Shown here piece by piece: positions 45,015-55,239 of a DNA stretch of 64,000 nucleotides. A program made the translations under genes and the position numbers. Numbering within the stretch: position 1 is the first letter of the stretch; each line of letters starts with the position of its first letter. The notes beneath the pieces were generated by a model, which ran no database searches, had not been told where the DNA came from, and saw only the letters and a list, made by a program, of their open reading frames with translations. This DNA comes from Aurifilum marmelostoma (lineage: Eukaryota > Ascomycota > Sordariomycetes > Diaporthales > Cryphonectriaceae), in assembly GCA_027559495.1 (NCBI GenBank), contig JAMXSV010000006.1, positions 434,001 through 498,000 of the forward strand, written 5' to 3'.

Positions 45015-45119
45015 TCTCTTGTAGTATAGTGGTCAGTATGCGAGCTTGTCAAGGGTTAGGGTTAAGAGCCTTACACCTGCAGCACGCTCGAGACCCGGGT
45101 TCAATTCCCGGCGAGAGAG
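45015..45119 (+). tRNA. tRNA-Asp (GTC) with a 33-nt intron
   Basis: The acceptor stem TCTCTTG (45015-45021) pairs with CGAGAGA (45112-45118), followed by discriminator G. The D-arm reads TAGTATAGTGGTCAGTAT, close to eukaryotic tRNA-Asp. The anticodon stem CGAGC pairs with GCTCG (45086-45090), with anticodon GTC at 45048-45050. The T-arm is CCGGGTTCAATTCCCGG. An insertion of 33 nt (about 45052-45084) sits one base 3' of the anticodon, the canonical tRNA intron position; removing it gives a 72-nt tRNA. The intron begins AGGGTTAGGGTTAA, which includes two telomere-type repeats. CCA is not encoded. Confidence 0.92.
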
Positions 45120-45319
45120 CATTTTTGCCAATTCGCATACTAGCAATCCATCATCTTTTATACACTAGTTACTTGATTCTGTACCTTGCTACTTCTATAT
45201 ATCTTTTTAGACTTTTTATCTAATTTAATAGGCAGCTTTGCAAGAGTTTTGCGGTCTATTATAGTTAGGGTTATTATCTGCTGTTTGTAAGCTGTATTGA
45301 AGATTGCAAAGTATGTCAT

Positions 45320-45384
45320 TTAAGGGTTAGGGTCGAAGCTACTATTCTTAACATTCTCGAGATCGGGATTTTATTTCTCTATTT
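45320..45384 (+). pseudogene. Degraded 3' half of tRNA-Asp including its intron
   Basis: AAGGGTTAGGGT at 45322-45333 followed by TTCTCGAGATCGGGATTTTA (45354-45373) lines up with the intron start and the 3' half of the intact tRNA-Asp. Most differences are C-to-T or G-to-A type changes, for example CGAGACCCGGG to CGAGATCGGG. T-arm and acceptor pairing are lost. Confidence 0.55.
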
Positions 45385-45688
45385 ATTATTCTTTATCTGG
45401 CATGATTTCAGTGGTACACGAAAATGCAGAATGCTATGAAGTTATCTGTTCACCATCCAGCACGCATCATGGACCAAGCTACCCCGGTTGTGATCTTTTC
45501 CAACAGCACAATCCAAGTTAGGAATAGCGCTTAGTATCCCAAGTAGCCCATCTCGTTTCCTGCCCGTGATCCACTCTTCGAGGATTCCACTACTTTATCG
45601 GTGATATGTAACGTAAGTACAGGCAATGAATCCTGGCCTAGAGATTACAAGTGACTCACACACACGGTTTGGTTTTCAAGACCGCGAG

Positions 45689-45696
45689 ATATAAAG
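45689..45696 (+). promoter_or_regulatory. Candidate TATA element of the MFS gene
   Basis: ATATAAAG lies 174 bp before the MFS start codon, in otherwise mixed-composition DNA. Supported by motif and position only. Confidence 0.4.
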
Positions 45697-45862
45697 CACC
45701 AATTCATAGACGGTCAACAGGGTATGAAGTGTGTGCGTGCACTCTACTTCGTATTGAAAGGCGTGTGTGTACAATATCAACACAGTTGCCCGTCTCAAAC
45801 AGTCATTGACAGTGACTGGCCGTCCAATCCAACAGCTTTCACAATCAGCTCCCTTCCCAACA

Positions 45863-47744
45863 ATGGCGACACAAACAGCCATCGAGCTGCAGGCGTTTGA
45901 GCCCACTGTATCGATATTATGTCCTCCTGCACGGAAAAGCCACGAGACGCCGGCGGCAGAGCCAGAAGCGTCATCTGCTGGCTCCATCGCGTCTGATGCG
46001 GGTGTCCGCCTCCTCCCCAGAGGTCGAGCCAACATCGTGATCGCCCAGGTCTGCGGCCTGGCATTCTTCAGCAGCTTCTGCAACGGCATTGTTGTGGTCG
46101 CCCTGCCTGCCATGCAATCCGCCCTGGGCCTGGAGGAAGGCCTTCTCGTGTGGCCCACCTCCAGCTACTACCTCACCGCCGGATCATGTCTCCTGCTGGC
46201 CGGTTCCATTGCCGACGTTGCCGGTACCAAGCGGGTGAACCTCATCGGGTCCCTTCTCAGCGCCATATTTGCTCTGGCCTGTGGCCTGTCCAGGACAGGA
46301 GGCGAGCTCATTGCCTTTCGTGCCCTCCAGGGCGTCACCAACGCTATCGTCACCCCGTCGTCCATCTCCATCATCTCCAACAGCGTCGAGGAGGGGCGAC
46401 CGCGCAATATGGGCTTTGCGTGCATGGGATTCGGTCAGCCTCTAGGTTTCTCCTTGGGCCTGGTGCTCGCGGGTGTAATTACGGACACCGTCGGCTGGCG
46501 GCCCGCCTTCTACCTGCCAGCGGCCGCCAGTTTCGCCTTGTTTCTCATCGGCATCTGGGCTTTACCACAGGATGCTAGGCTAGGGCCTGGGGAGTCGATG
46601 TGGAAGCGACTTGTCTCCGAGATAGACTGGATCGGTGTGACCTTGGCGAGCGCAGGACTGGCATCCTTGTCATATGTTCTGGCGTAAGTAGTATTATTCT
46701 CCGGCCTGACTGATGAATCACATTGCGTGTGGTGGCTGCAAACGCTCAAGACTGACCAAGCCCCCAGGTCTTTGTCAGCCGATATCAACAGCATCCATAA
46801 GGCGTCCAGCATTGCCTTGCTGGTCATCAGTGGCCTCTCGATTCCCTTGTTCATCGGGTGGATGCACCGTCAGGTGAAGAGCAATCGCACGGCACTGATT
46901 CCAAACTCGCTGTGGCGTAGCTACGTCTTCACCAGCAGCTGCATCATGGTTCTTCTCACAAATGCCCTAACCAATTGCATGGAGCTGTATAGCAGTTTGT
47001 TGTAAGCTTGTTGCCTTCTCCCTCGCCCACCGTCTGGGTATCAATAGAAAGCCCTGACTGACTCACTGGCCCAAGCTTCCAACAAGTGCAAGGCACCTCA
47101 GCCCTCGGAGCATCACTACGAGTTCTTCCGTCGCTCATCGCCGGTGCCCTCACCAATATCTCCACCGGCATCTTCGTCAACCGCATGCCCGTCTTGTGGA
47201 CCGTCTTAATCTCGTCAGTCATGAGCACCACTGCGCCGCTTCTGATGGCCCTCACCCGGGCTGATCAGTTGTACTGGGAAAACGCCTTCTTCGCACAGGT
47301 AAGCAGAGAAAGAAAGCTAGTCTTTCGAGTCACCATCAGTTTCTCTCTACACATCCCGAGCAACCGACCGTAGCTCCCTAATATTAATCATGTATTAATT
47401 TCTGACCCTCAAATTAGATCCTCACGCCCATTAGCTGTGACCTCTTGTTCACCATCGGCCTGCTCATCGTATCCGACGTCTTCCCCAAGCACATGCAGGC
47501 CCGCGGCGGCGCCGTCTTCAACACCTGCGCCCAGCTTGGCACCGCCATCGGCCTGAGCGTGACACAGGTCATCGCCTCATCTGTAACGGGCGACTCCTCG
47601 TACGCGGACAAGTCCTCCCCCGGCGCCCTTATGGAAGGGTACAGGGTTGCTTTCTGGACCATGTTCGGCTGGATGGCTTTGGTGTGTGTGGTTTGTGCGG
47701 TGGGATTGCGCCGGGTCGGAGTCATCGGTGTGAAGCGGGATTGA
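45863..47744 (+). CDS. MFS transporter, DHA2-type drug/H+ antiporter
   Basis: Four exons, 45863-46683, 46768-47001, 47076-47298 and 47418-47744, giving 534 residues with consistent phases. After about 55 hydrophilic residues, membrane spans begin at NIVIAQVCGLAFFSSFCNG. The loop 2-3 motif appears as GSIADVAGTKRVN. FRALQGVTNAIVTPSSISII and GFGQPLGFSLGLVLAG match span 4 and the antiporter motif C region of DHA transporters. The C-terminal half (VQGTSALGASLRVLPSLIAG, FPKHMQARGGAVFNTCAQLG) is typical of 14-span DHA2 members of fungal aminotriazole-resistance/toxin-efflux type. It is a plasma- or vacuolar-membrane exporter; the substrate is unknown. It may relate to the esterase upstream, but no other cluster genes are adjacent. 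Confidence 0.92.
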
Positions 47745-48395
47745 TTCACAGGCACCAGAGAACGTGCTTGTTGGCCTGATTCATTGTCTCCGGGGTGGTG
47801 CGCCCATGTGGTGTGGCTCAATGAGACAGCTAAGAGATACTTACAGATGTCGACCATGCGAGTTTATACATACCTCCCCAATATTTTAAACATTTGCTTT
47901 TTAGCAAACTATTGGCAGATGTGACCCTAAATGACTTGCACGATGATGCCTATGTTGCTTAAGCACATAGGAAGTCTTTCGTTGCACACAAACATTGGCG
48001 TGATGAGTTGCATACCCAGCCTTGGCTCTTGTTGTTGAAGTCCAGAGTTGTGATAATTCTCAAGGAATCTGCGATGGAACCGTCAGCATGTTGTCGTTCA
48101 CTGAGTTCGAGTCAGGAAAGTACTTGCTCTAAGATGTATATTGTCGGTAGACGGACATCCCCAGGCTGAAGTTGCCAGGGCTCTTGCTCATTTGCAAAGT
48201 GCCTCATACAACTTCAGGAGACCTGGATCGTAGTAAGGGAACTCGATGATCTTAGCTCAATGTAGTAACCCCCACTCGAATGATCCCATGGCTAGTAGTA
48301 GTGTTAAGGCTCTTAAAATCGCACTTGATATGCAATATCGCAGAGTCATGAGGCCATGAGTCGACGCAGTTTCAGCCTCGTTGATCCAGCCTTGT

Positions 48396-48434
<39 letters not shown>

Positions 48435-51400
48435 ACACACTCATGAGTTTGCTGGTGGTGCAATGTATTTTAGTTTGAGACCAGTGAATTGAAGAGCAGA
48501 GTCAGGATGGAACCCGTCATAAATATGGCAGAATACAAGAAGTGAAGACAGGCATGACTATTAATTAAGAATAGATGGTGGTTGCTAAAGATCTCAAGAC
48601 GGGTGACTTCTGCAAGGGAGGCCACCCAGGTGCCCAGTAGTAACCTGGAACGAGGCGGGGAGAGCAAGGCTCCATACGATAATACCGGCTCATGTTCACA
48701 AAGCTGGCCAATAGTCTCTGGACGGCACCACGTTCGATTCCTGGAATACGAATCTAGTTCTCGCTTCACCCATCACCACTTACTTAGATCTTCTATCTCA
48801 CGCAATCATCGTTGATGCCTCTTACACCTAGCCAAAGTGATGAGACTCGAGCACTGGCCGAGAGCCAGAAGGAGAACCAAACAAGGAGACAATCCAAGAA
48901 AGGACAATGACCCCAGCCGTCACGACAGGAATTGCCCTATTCCGCGGGCATCCACGTAGTCCTGGAGACCATGTCTTCCGTCTCTCTGTCTCATTACATC
49001 GTCAGTGGGTACCGAGTCTTTTCCACAGCCACCTTGCCCATTTGACGTGGCCAGTTGGAAGATCCAGATAATAATCAAGTCCTACACTGACACGTGTCGG
49101 TGACAATCCCCAACCCCTCTCGCATCATTGTCCCGCTCCCGTGTCCTACATCGACTAGGCCCTGACTCCATTCATCCGCATACGCGTATCGAAAGGGATG
49201 GGACAGTCAGTCCTCCGTTCAGCGACCGTTTTCCGACCGTCGTGACGAGAAGCCCCGCTATCTCGTCCATCGTTAAGCAAGCTGAAGAGAAGAGAGGGAA
49301 GGTAGAGTGGCTTGACTTAGGTTGAGGAGAGACGTCATCGACGATCTTGTAATGTCTATCAAGCTGTCTATCTCGCATCCGACAGATTAAGCAACGGCTG
49401 GCTAGGTCACCTACCCTGTTCAGCCTCCCCCCAGAACCCCTGTTTTGAAGCCATCGCCAAGTTTTTCCCCAGGAAAACCAAGATCGCATAAACTCTAATG
49501 TGCTTTTTCGAACCGGCCCGGCGAAAGAACCCTTAGGCAAACCGAAAGGAGCTTGCCGAGCAAGAGAAGGAGGATGTCACAAATCACGATCGCTAAACCT
49601 CAACGCAAATTAGTCGACCGCTGCGAAATCTCCCGACGTCCTTGTCCTCCGCTCCGACTGAAACGTGGGGAATCGGATCAGAGAGTATTGTGTTGTTGCA
49701 TATGCTATGTTGAGAAGACGCCCCGCTCCCAGAAACCGGAACCTGCCAAGGTGAAATAAACCTTAATACACCTTGGCATGCGTAATACATCATCTATCAA
49801 AAGGGTATCTCCATCCCCACACACAACGTCAACGCCTCGTCGCATATTGTGGCTCCTCTATCCTCTCGGGTTGCTGATACTAGGCTCTCACTGACTCGGG
49901 ACTCCGTGATCCCCTCATCGGCAACTAGATGCACTCAGGCACAGGATGGCGCTGCCAATGGTGGTGGTGGGGGTCAGATGCTTGATTAGTATGACAGGCA
50001 AGCGATGATGCCCTCCTTCTCACGATAGCACCTACGTAGGAGGCTCGTGTGGGCTGGCGCCGGGTGTTCCCTCGACTCGTGCGTCCTTTGTCTCCCCGCC
50101 TGAGTCGCCGTCCTCGGCGTTCAGTTCAAGATTTAGAAAGGTGAAGTGGATCCAGAGGACCCAATTAATAGACCTCTTCCCCCATGTTCAACGTTAAGGA
50201 TGGGTATGAATGACAGGCCAGTAAGGTATCCCGGCTCCACTCGAAACCGCCTGGGAGGCCATGTGCAGGGAAATGCATGTGACCCTTCACTCGTGATTTT
50301 ACTTTTTTGCCTCGAATTCGCTTTTTGGGTTGTTGAGAGTTCCCCCAAGACAAGATCGATCTGTCGATTATCTGGTGGGGCAGGTGGTGGGCGTCTCAGT
50401 ATCCTGGGCTGTGTGGGCAGGTGGGTGCCTGTGACGTCGAGATCGAGTTTGTAGAAGGTGATCAACACTGTTGACGAGAAGTGACAGATGCCAGATCAGG
50501 GCCCCCCGTCCCACGAGGGATGGGATGAATACAGGTTGTGGTTGCGCTTCTTCCCCACCAGTTCGTTAACCCTGCCGAATCCTGGTTTTGGGATGTAGGG
50601 GGGAGGCCAAGCATATTGCACTTGCAAGAAACGAACTTGGTGCATTCACGTCGTGGCGGACAGCCTGAAAGTATAGTACCATAGTGAAGAGAGCAGAGCA
50701 TTTCGATTCCTCTGTTGATATACTGACGTATTTTTTCCTTTTCTGATCCATAACACACTTAACTTTTCTTTTGTTTACCAAACTCCCTCAGACCAGGAAC
50801 AAGTAGTAGGGGAAAAACAGCAGAAAAAGAACAAAAAAGAAACCCTTTTTTTATCCTCCGCCTATCGTAGGATCCAAAGTTTGATAGATACCAACGGGGC
50901 CCGTGTTAAGTAATGAAACGCTCGGCAGCTTGTGCATTCCCTTCATCACGCTCAAAAACAAGAGATCTCTTTTTTTTCTTCTTTCTTCTGTAAACCATAT
51001 CCATCAAACTCATAGTGACAAACATATGAAAACCACGCAGCTGCCACTCCTTGCGACTATTGAACAGGCCAAGAATCCCAAAGTAGTCTATACTGCTCAA
51101 TCCTGTTACGCCGCCGTTGGAAGGCCATAATTAGAAAAGTGACAAGCAACCTGTGCATTGCGGTTCAGTTTTTCCCGCCGTCGTACCGGTCGAGGCTGAA
51201 ATGGGTAGAATTGCCGTCTCCGAACGTGAAGCGTCTCGCTGTGTGGCCGATCGGAGGAGCCGCGTCGGTCAAGAGCGAATTGGGACAAGAGTCGTAGTCC
51301 GTAGCCAACCCGATATTATCTCGAGAGCCATCCAAGGAAAACAAGTTTCAGGGAAACAGAGAAGAAAATCTGCATTCTAAAGTCTTCGGGGTATAAGGGT

Positions 51401-51647
51401 GTTTGGGAGGAATAGAGAGGGGAAAATAGCCCTCGAAATGTGTAGGTCAAAGTAGCACCCGCCCATATGCTGCTGTGAAGTATTCTCCTCATCGAGGACA
51501 CGCTTTGATTTAGAGTGGTGTCGGATTGCGAATGCAAATTGAGATGGGTCGTGAACCACGAGCCTGAAAGATCATGGTAAAGGAATGTGGCCCAGTGTCA
51601 GGTGATCTTGTCGTGATAGCCACTATCATCAGCTGTGATGACAGGCT
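47745..51647. other. Gene-poor region with A37 tract
   Basis: About 3.9 kb with no recognised gene. It contains a run of 37 A at 48397-48433. A GTTCGATTCC motif near 48731 resembles a tRNA T-loop but has no matching arms. Frames are at most about 120 codons and unrecognised. The right end is 3' flank of the zinc-finger gene. Confidence 0.55.
48397..48433. repeat. A37 homopolymer
   Basis: Thirty-seven consecutive A followed by CACACAC in intergenic DNA, by far the longest mononucleotide run in the window. It could be a retroposed poly(A) tail, but no target-site duplication or element body is recognised. Confidence 0.9.
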
Positions 51648-52133
51648 TTAGACACCGGTCCGCCCCGAGGGGGGCTCGATGCCCGGATGACACTGACGGT
51701 AATGTCTCTGCAAAGTGTCAAGACGGTTGAATGCCCGTTCCTTTTTGCAGACATCACACGGGAATGTAGAAGAGGAGAGATGGTGGAATGTTTCCCGATG
51801 GCGCCTCAAGTGACTAGATTGGAAGTTAGTATAATGTGCCAAGTCAGTGGGTGTATGGGTGAGTGTGTCTTACCCTGCCCTGGAGAAGTCCGCATTACAA
51901 GGTTCGCCAGTATTGGGATCCACCAGAGTGCATTTGTGCCGCGGTGAAGATGCATCCAGTAGACGACGGGGAGGGTTGGAAGTGGTTTTAACAAGCTGCT
52001 CCAACTCCTCCATAGAGTGATCGTCAGGTTCCTCGCCAGAGTTGCTGTTGGGCTCCTCGATGAACATGTCATGCAACTCTTTGACAGGCACATCAGACTC
52101 CTCTCCTAGCTCCTCGCCTTGCCCCTGTTCCAT
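51648..52133 (-). CDS. Small two-finger C2H2 protein
   Basis: Two exons, 52133-51874 and 51813-51648, giving 141 residues. The intron has a GTAAGA donor, a CTAAC branch site and a TCTAG acceptor, phase 2. The first ~65 residues are very acidic (GEELGEESDVPVKELHDMFI). Two zinc fingers follow: C-x7-C with NADFSRAGHLRRHRETFH created by the splice, and FPCDVCKKERAFNRLDTLQR ending HYRQCH. That the splice itself completes a finger supports the model. Its ATG lies 30 nt after the stop codon of the Sfp1-like gene on the same strand, leaving no room for separate UTRs. It could be a separate small gene, a bicistronic partner or an alternative 3' end of the larger gene. A DNA-binding role is inferred from the fingers. 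Confidence 0.7.
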
Positions 52134-52163
52134 GTGAATTTCCGGCTCGTGGTTCGCCCCATC

Positions 52164-55100
52164 CTATTGAGCTTCCTCCCCAATATTCGGAAGCCCGGGG
52201 TTGAGGGAGGCAAAGTTTGCCATGTTGAGGCCCAAGGTATTGCCGCTGATGGCCGCCAATGTGGCCATGGCGTTTTGTTGCCGGGCTACAACGTCGGGAT
52301 CGCAAGGGGGAGAGTGTGCCTTGTGCTACGTGACTGTCAGAAACAACTTTATCTTTTGAGATCTGTGCATGCCCGCATATTTGATGACTTACGTATTTCA
52401 GGCCATTCAAGTTCTTGTAACGCTTTCCGCAAACATCGCACTTGAACGGCTTTTCCTTTTCCATGCCCAGTGTACCAGGATATGGCGCGCTCGTCTCTGG
52501 ATTTACAATCGAAAATGTACCATCGCCATTTTCGTGAAGCTGTTGCGTCGAGTGACCGTGTGTCTTGTGGTACTTGAGACCATTCTGATTCTTGTAGGCC
52601 TTTTCACACCCGATGACTGGACACTTGAAAGGCTTGTGTTCTTCTTGGATGGCCAGCGGAGAAAGCTGCTGCAGCAGTGCTTGCAGGTCGGTACCAGGGG
52701 GTAGCATGCTGGCATCGATGCCGAATTGCGCGAACTGTTGTTGCATGCTCTGCTGCTCTGGGGTCAGGACGTTGCCGTTGCCGCCGCCCGGACTGAATAG
52801 CTGCTTGCCAGGGTCAGAGATTGTACCGAAGTTGTTGTTCATATTATTGCCATTTCCATTTGGATAGCCGCCGAGGCCGAATTGGGACATGTTGAGCCCG
52901 TTCAAGCCGCCCAGATTCATATTGCCGCTGCTCATGGGACTCATCTTTTGCATCGCTGGCATATCCTCCTCCATCATCTCGCCGGTTGGTGTGGCTATGC
53001 CTGACGCATCGGCTTGAAACTGACCGCGGTATGGCTGGGTGCCGAGGGTCGGCGTGTTGACTGAAGATACTGTAGGGTTGTTCTGGAAGCCGAAACCTCC
53101 TGCACCAGGCGTGGTCGGCGTGGAGGTGCGCAGCGCCTGCTGGTTGAATCCGCCCAGCCCGGAGCTGTTCAGATGCAGCTGCGGTCTTTGCTGTTGGCCA
53201 AACATCTGACGGGTCTGCTGAATGGTGCGTTGGTTGTCATCGACGTCCATCATCTCGTCCATCTCCATATCGCCGACGGCATCAAGCTCGTCGTTCATGG
53301 ACAGCTGAGCCTGGCTCTGGTTCGGCGTGCCTGGCATCGAGGTCTGCTGTCGCATCATCGATGAGATGCCGCCCATATTCATGCTTGTGCCAGGCATGCC
53401 ACCAAATTGGCGGTTCTGCTGGCCCATCTGTCCTTGCATCTGCATTCCCATCCCGGACATGCCATTCTGGTTGATGCCCATGGACGTCACATTGGGATGC
53501 AAGGAACGGCTGTTGGATCGAGGAGTGCCCTGGCCCGGGAAGAGGCCCTGCTTGCTCAGATTGCTAATCTGCGGGCTGCTCATCTGCATATTTGGGTTTG
53601 CATGGTGGTGTTCCTCGTAGTGCTGAAGAAGATCGTGCAGGGTAGGCCACGTGCGGTCGCAGCATCGGAAATCCCTCATGAAGGTCTGTTCCAGCTTAGG
53701 AAGATATGAAGTCGACTGTATCGACGGCGACTGGCCTTGAGTGACAAACGGCGACGTGCCCGCCAAGACTCTGTAATTACGCGTAAGTCTGTGTTAGCCG
53801 CCACCCTTTTGTGACAACAAGATCCGAGATATGGCATCATCGGACGGTGAAAACCGGGATGATATGTTCGCCAAACAAGACGTGAGTTTGATCATGTCCA
53901 TGACGACGATGATGGCTTGAAGCCGAAAGCGAATCGCAGAGTCAAAACAGAGAGTAAAAGGGGTGGAGGAGAGAAGGGGACGTCGAAGTTTACGTACTCA
54001 TCGCGGATGAAACTCCCGACAGAAATGCCACCCCAGCTCATACCGCCCATGAGGCTGCCATTCATCATGCTGCCTGCGAGAGACTCGCGCCTGGGACGGC
54101 TGCCATGATCACGGTTTGGATTTGTGATGTTCATTGAAATGGGTTTGGTGCCGACAAAAGAATCCTGCCGACTGCGGCCCATGGCCGCGTCGAAGGGACC
54201 AGTTGTCATGTTGCTGTCGGGCGCTGCAGGTATATCTTTGGGTGAGGATGGTGTGGGGTCTGCTTGAAAAACGTCGGTCGGGGCCTCCACGTAACCTTCG
54301 AGACCCTCGAGATCGTCGAGGATGATATCACCGTCGGCGTCGGCGACCTGCGCGGCTGGAGGCGGGGCGGTGTTGAATTTATTGATGAAGTGGCTGCGGT
54401 GCCGCGGAGATGACGAGGCGTCTGAAAGAAAACCGCCGAGGGACCCGATGGGAGAGTCGACGGGTTTGGTAGTGGTGATGGTGGGGTTGGCGATGTCGGC
54501 GTCACCAAGTAATGACCACTGAGGGGTGACGGGCTGAGGGGTTGGAGAAGCAGAGGAAGGTGTGAGGGAGCGGCTGTTGTTGTTGATGTTGTTGAAGGTC
54601 TGGGGCGACTGCGAGTCTGAAGATGAAGGGGCAGTGGGTGCAGGAGGGGCCTCAGCAGCGGGAGGGGAGTAGTGTGGTAGGGCAGCAGGCGGGAGAGGTG
54701 ACGAGAGTGGACGACGATGCACGATAACCAGAGAAAATGTTATCGCTGGGGCTTGCAGCCGTCAGAGTGGTAGCCGCAGCGGCGGTACTGTCACTAGCGA
54801 GATTCGCCCTGGCCTGAGAGAGGCCCGACGGGGACAGGGACTGGGCCTGGGGCTTGGGGGGCGACTGGGCCTGGGATGATGGAGAGCGGGCGAGATTGGT
54901 GGAGTGTGGGCTTTGGCGCGACGAGGTGGAGGGGCCTTCAGCCTGCAGGGGTGGTGAGGAGGAACAGGACGAGGTTGAGGTTGGAGGGGAGGTCGCAGAG
55001 ACGGAGGAGAAGAGCGAGGTGGGCGAGCACGAGGAGGAGGAGGGCTGTGGCCGCGACTGCAACGACGCCTCGGTGGATCCGGTCCCAGGTGATGAAGGTG

Positions 55101-55239
55101 ATGCTGTTCCCCCGTTTAGGCAGGGCTGCTGCTGAATTCCTTGCCCTGAACCCTGCCTAGATTGCGGATCCTCGGCGGTACTCGGTCGTGAACGGGAGGC
55201 GTTTGAAATCGTATTGCCCTCCCAGAATGACTTGAACAT
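52164..55239 (-). CDS. Sfp1-like C2H2 zinc-finger transcription factor
   Basis: Four-exon model, 55239-54729, 54616-53998, 53770-52393 and 52325-52164, giving 889 residues with consistent phases. It starts MFKSFWEGNTISNASRSRPS, then a long Ser/Pro/Gln-rich region with Met/Asn/Gly-rich stretches. An early zinc-finger-like motif reads FRCCDRTWPTLHDLLQHYEE HH. The C-terminus has the split pair typical of Sfp1: FKCPVIGCEKAYKNQNGLKY HKTHGH and FKCDVCGKRYKNLNGLKY HKAH, the second completed by the last splice. Yeast Sfp1 controls ribosomal-protein and ribosome-biogenesis genes; the same role here is inference. Intron 1 (54728-54617) has a weak GTTATC donor, and the frame changes there, so a different junction or a one-base error in a nearby C run is possible. 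The stop is at 52166-52164. Confidence 0.85.

Larger units (their letters stand above)
45120..45862. other. AT-rich spacer with degraded tRNA 3' half; MFS promoter
   Basis: AT-rich DNA after the tRNA, including a TTAGGGTTA motif near 45263-45273, a degraded tRNA-Asp 3' half at 45320-45384, and the MFS promoter with ATATAAAG at 45689. Confidence 0.6.

Noticed and set aside
48690..48750. Possible tRNA (GTTCGATTCC motif near 48731)
   Set aside because: A T-loop-like motif is present, but the candidate box A is only about 20 nt away and no acceptor stem pairs.
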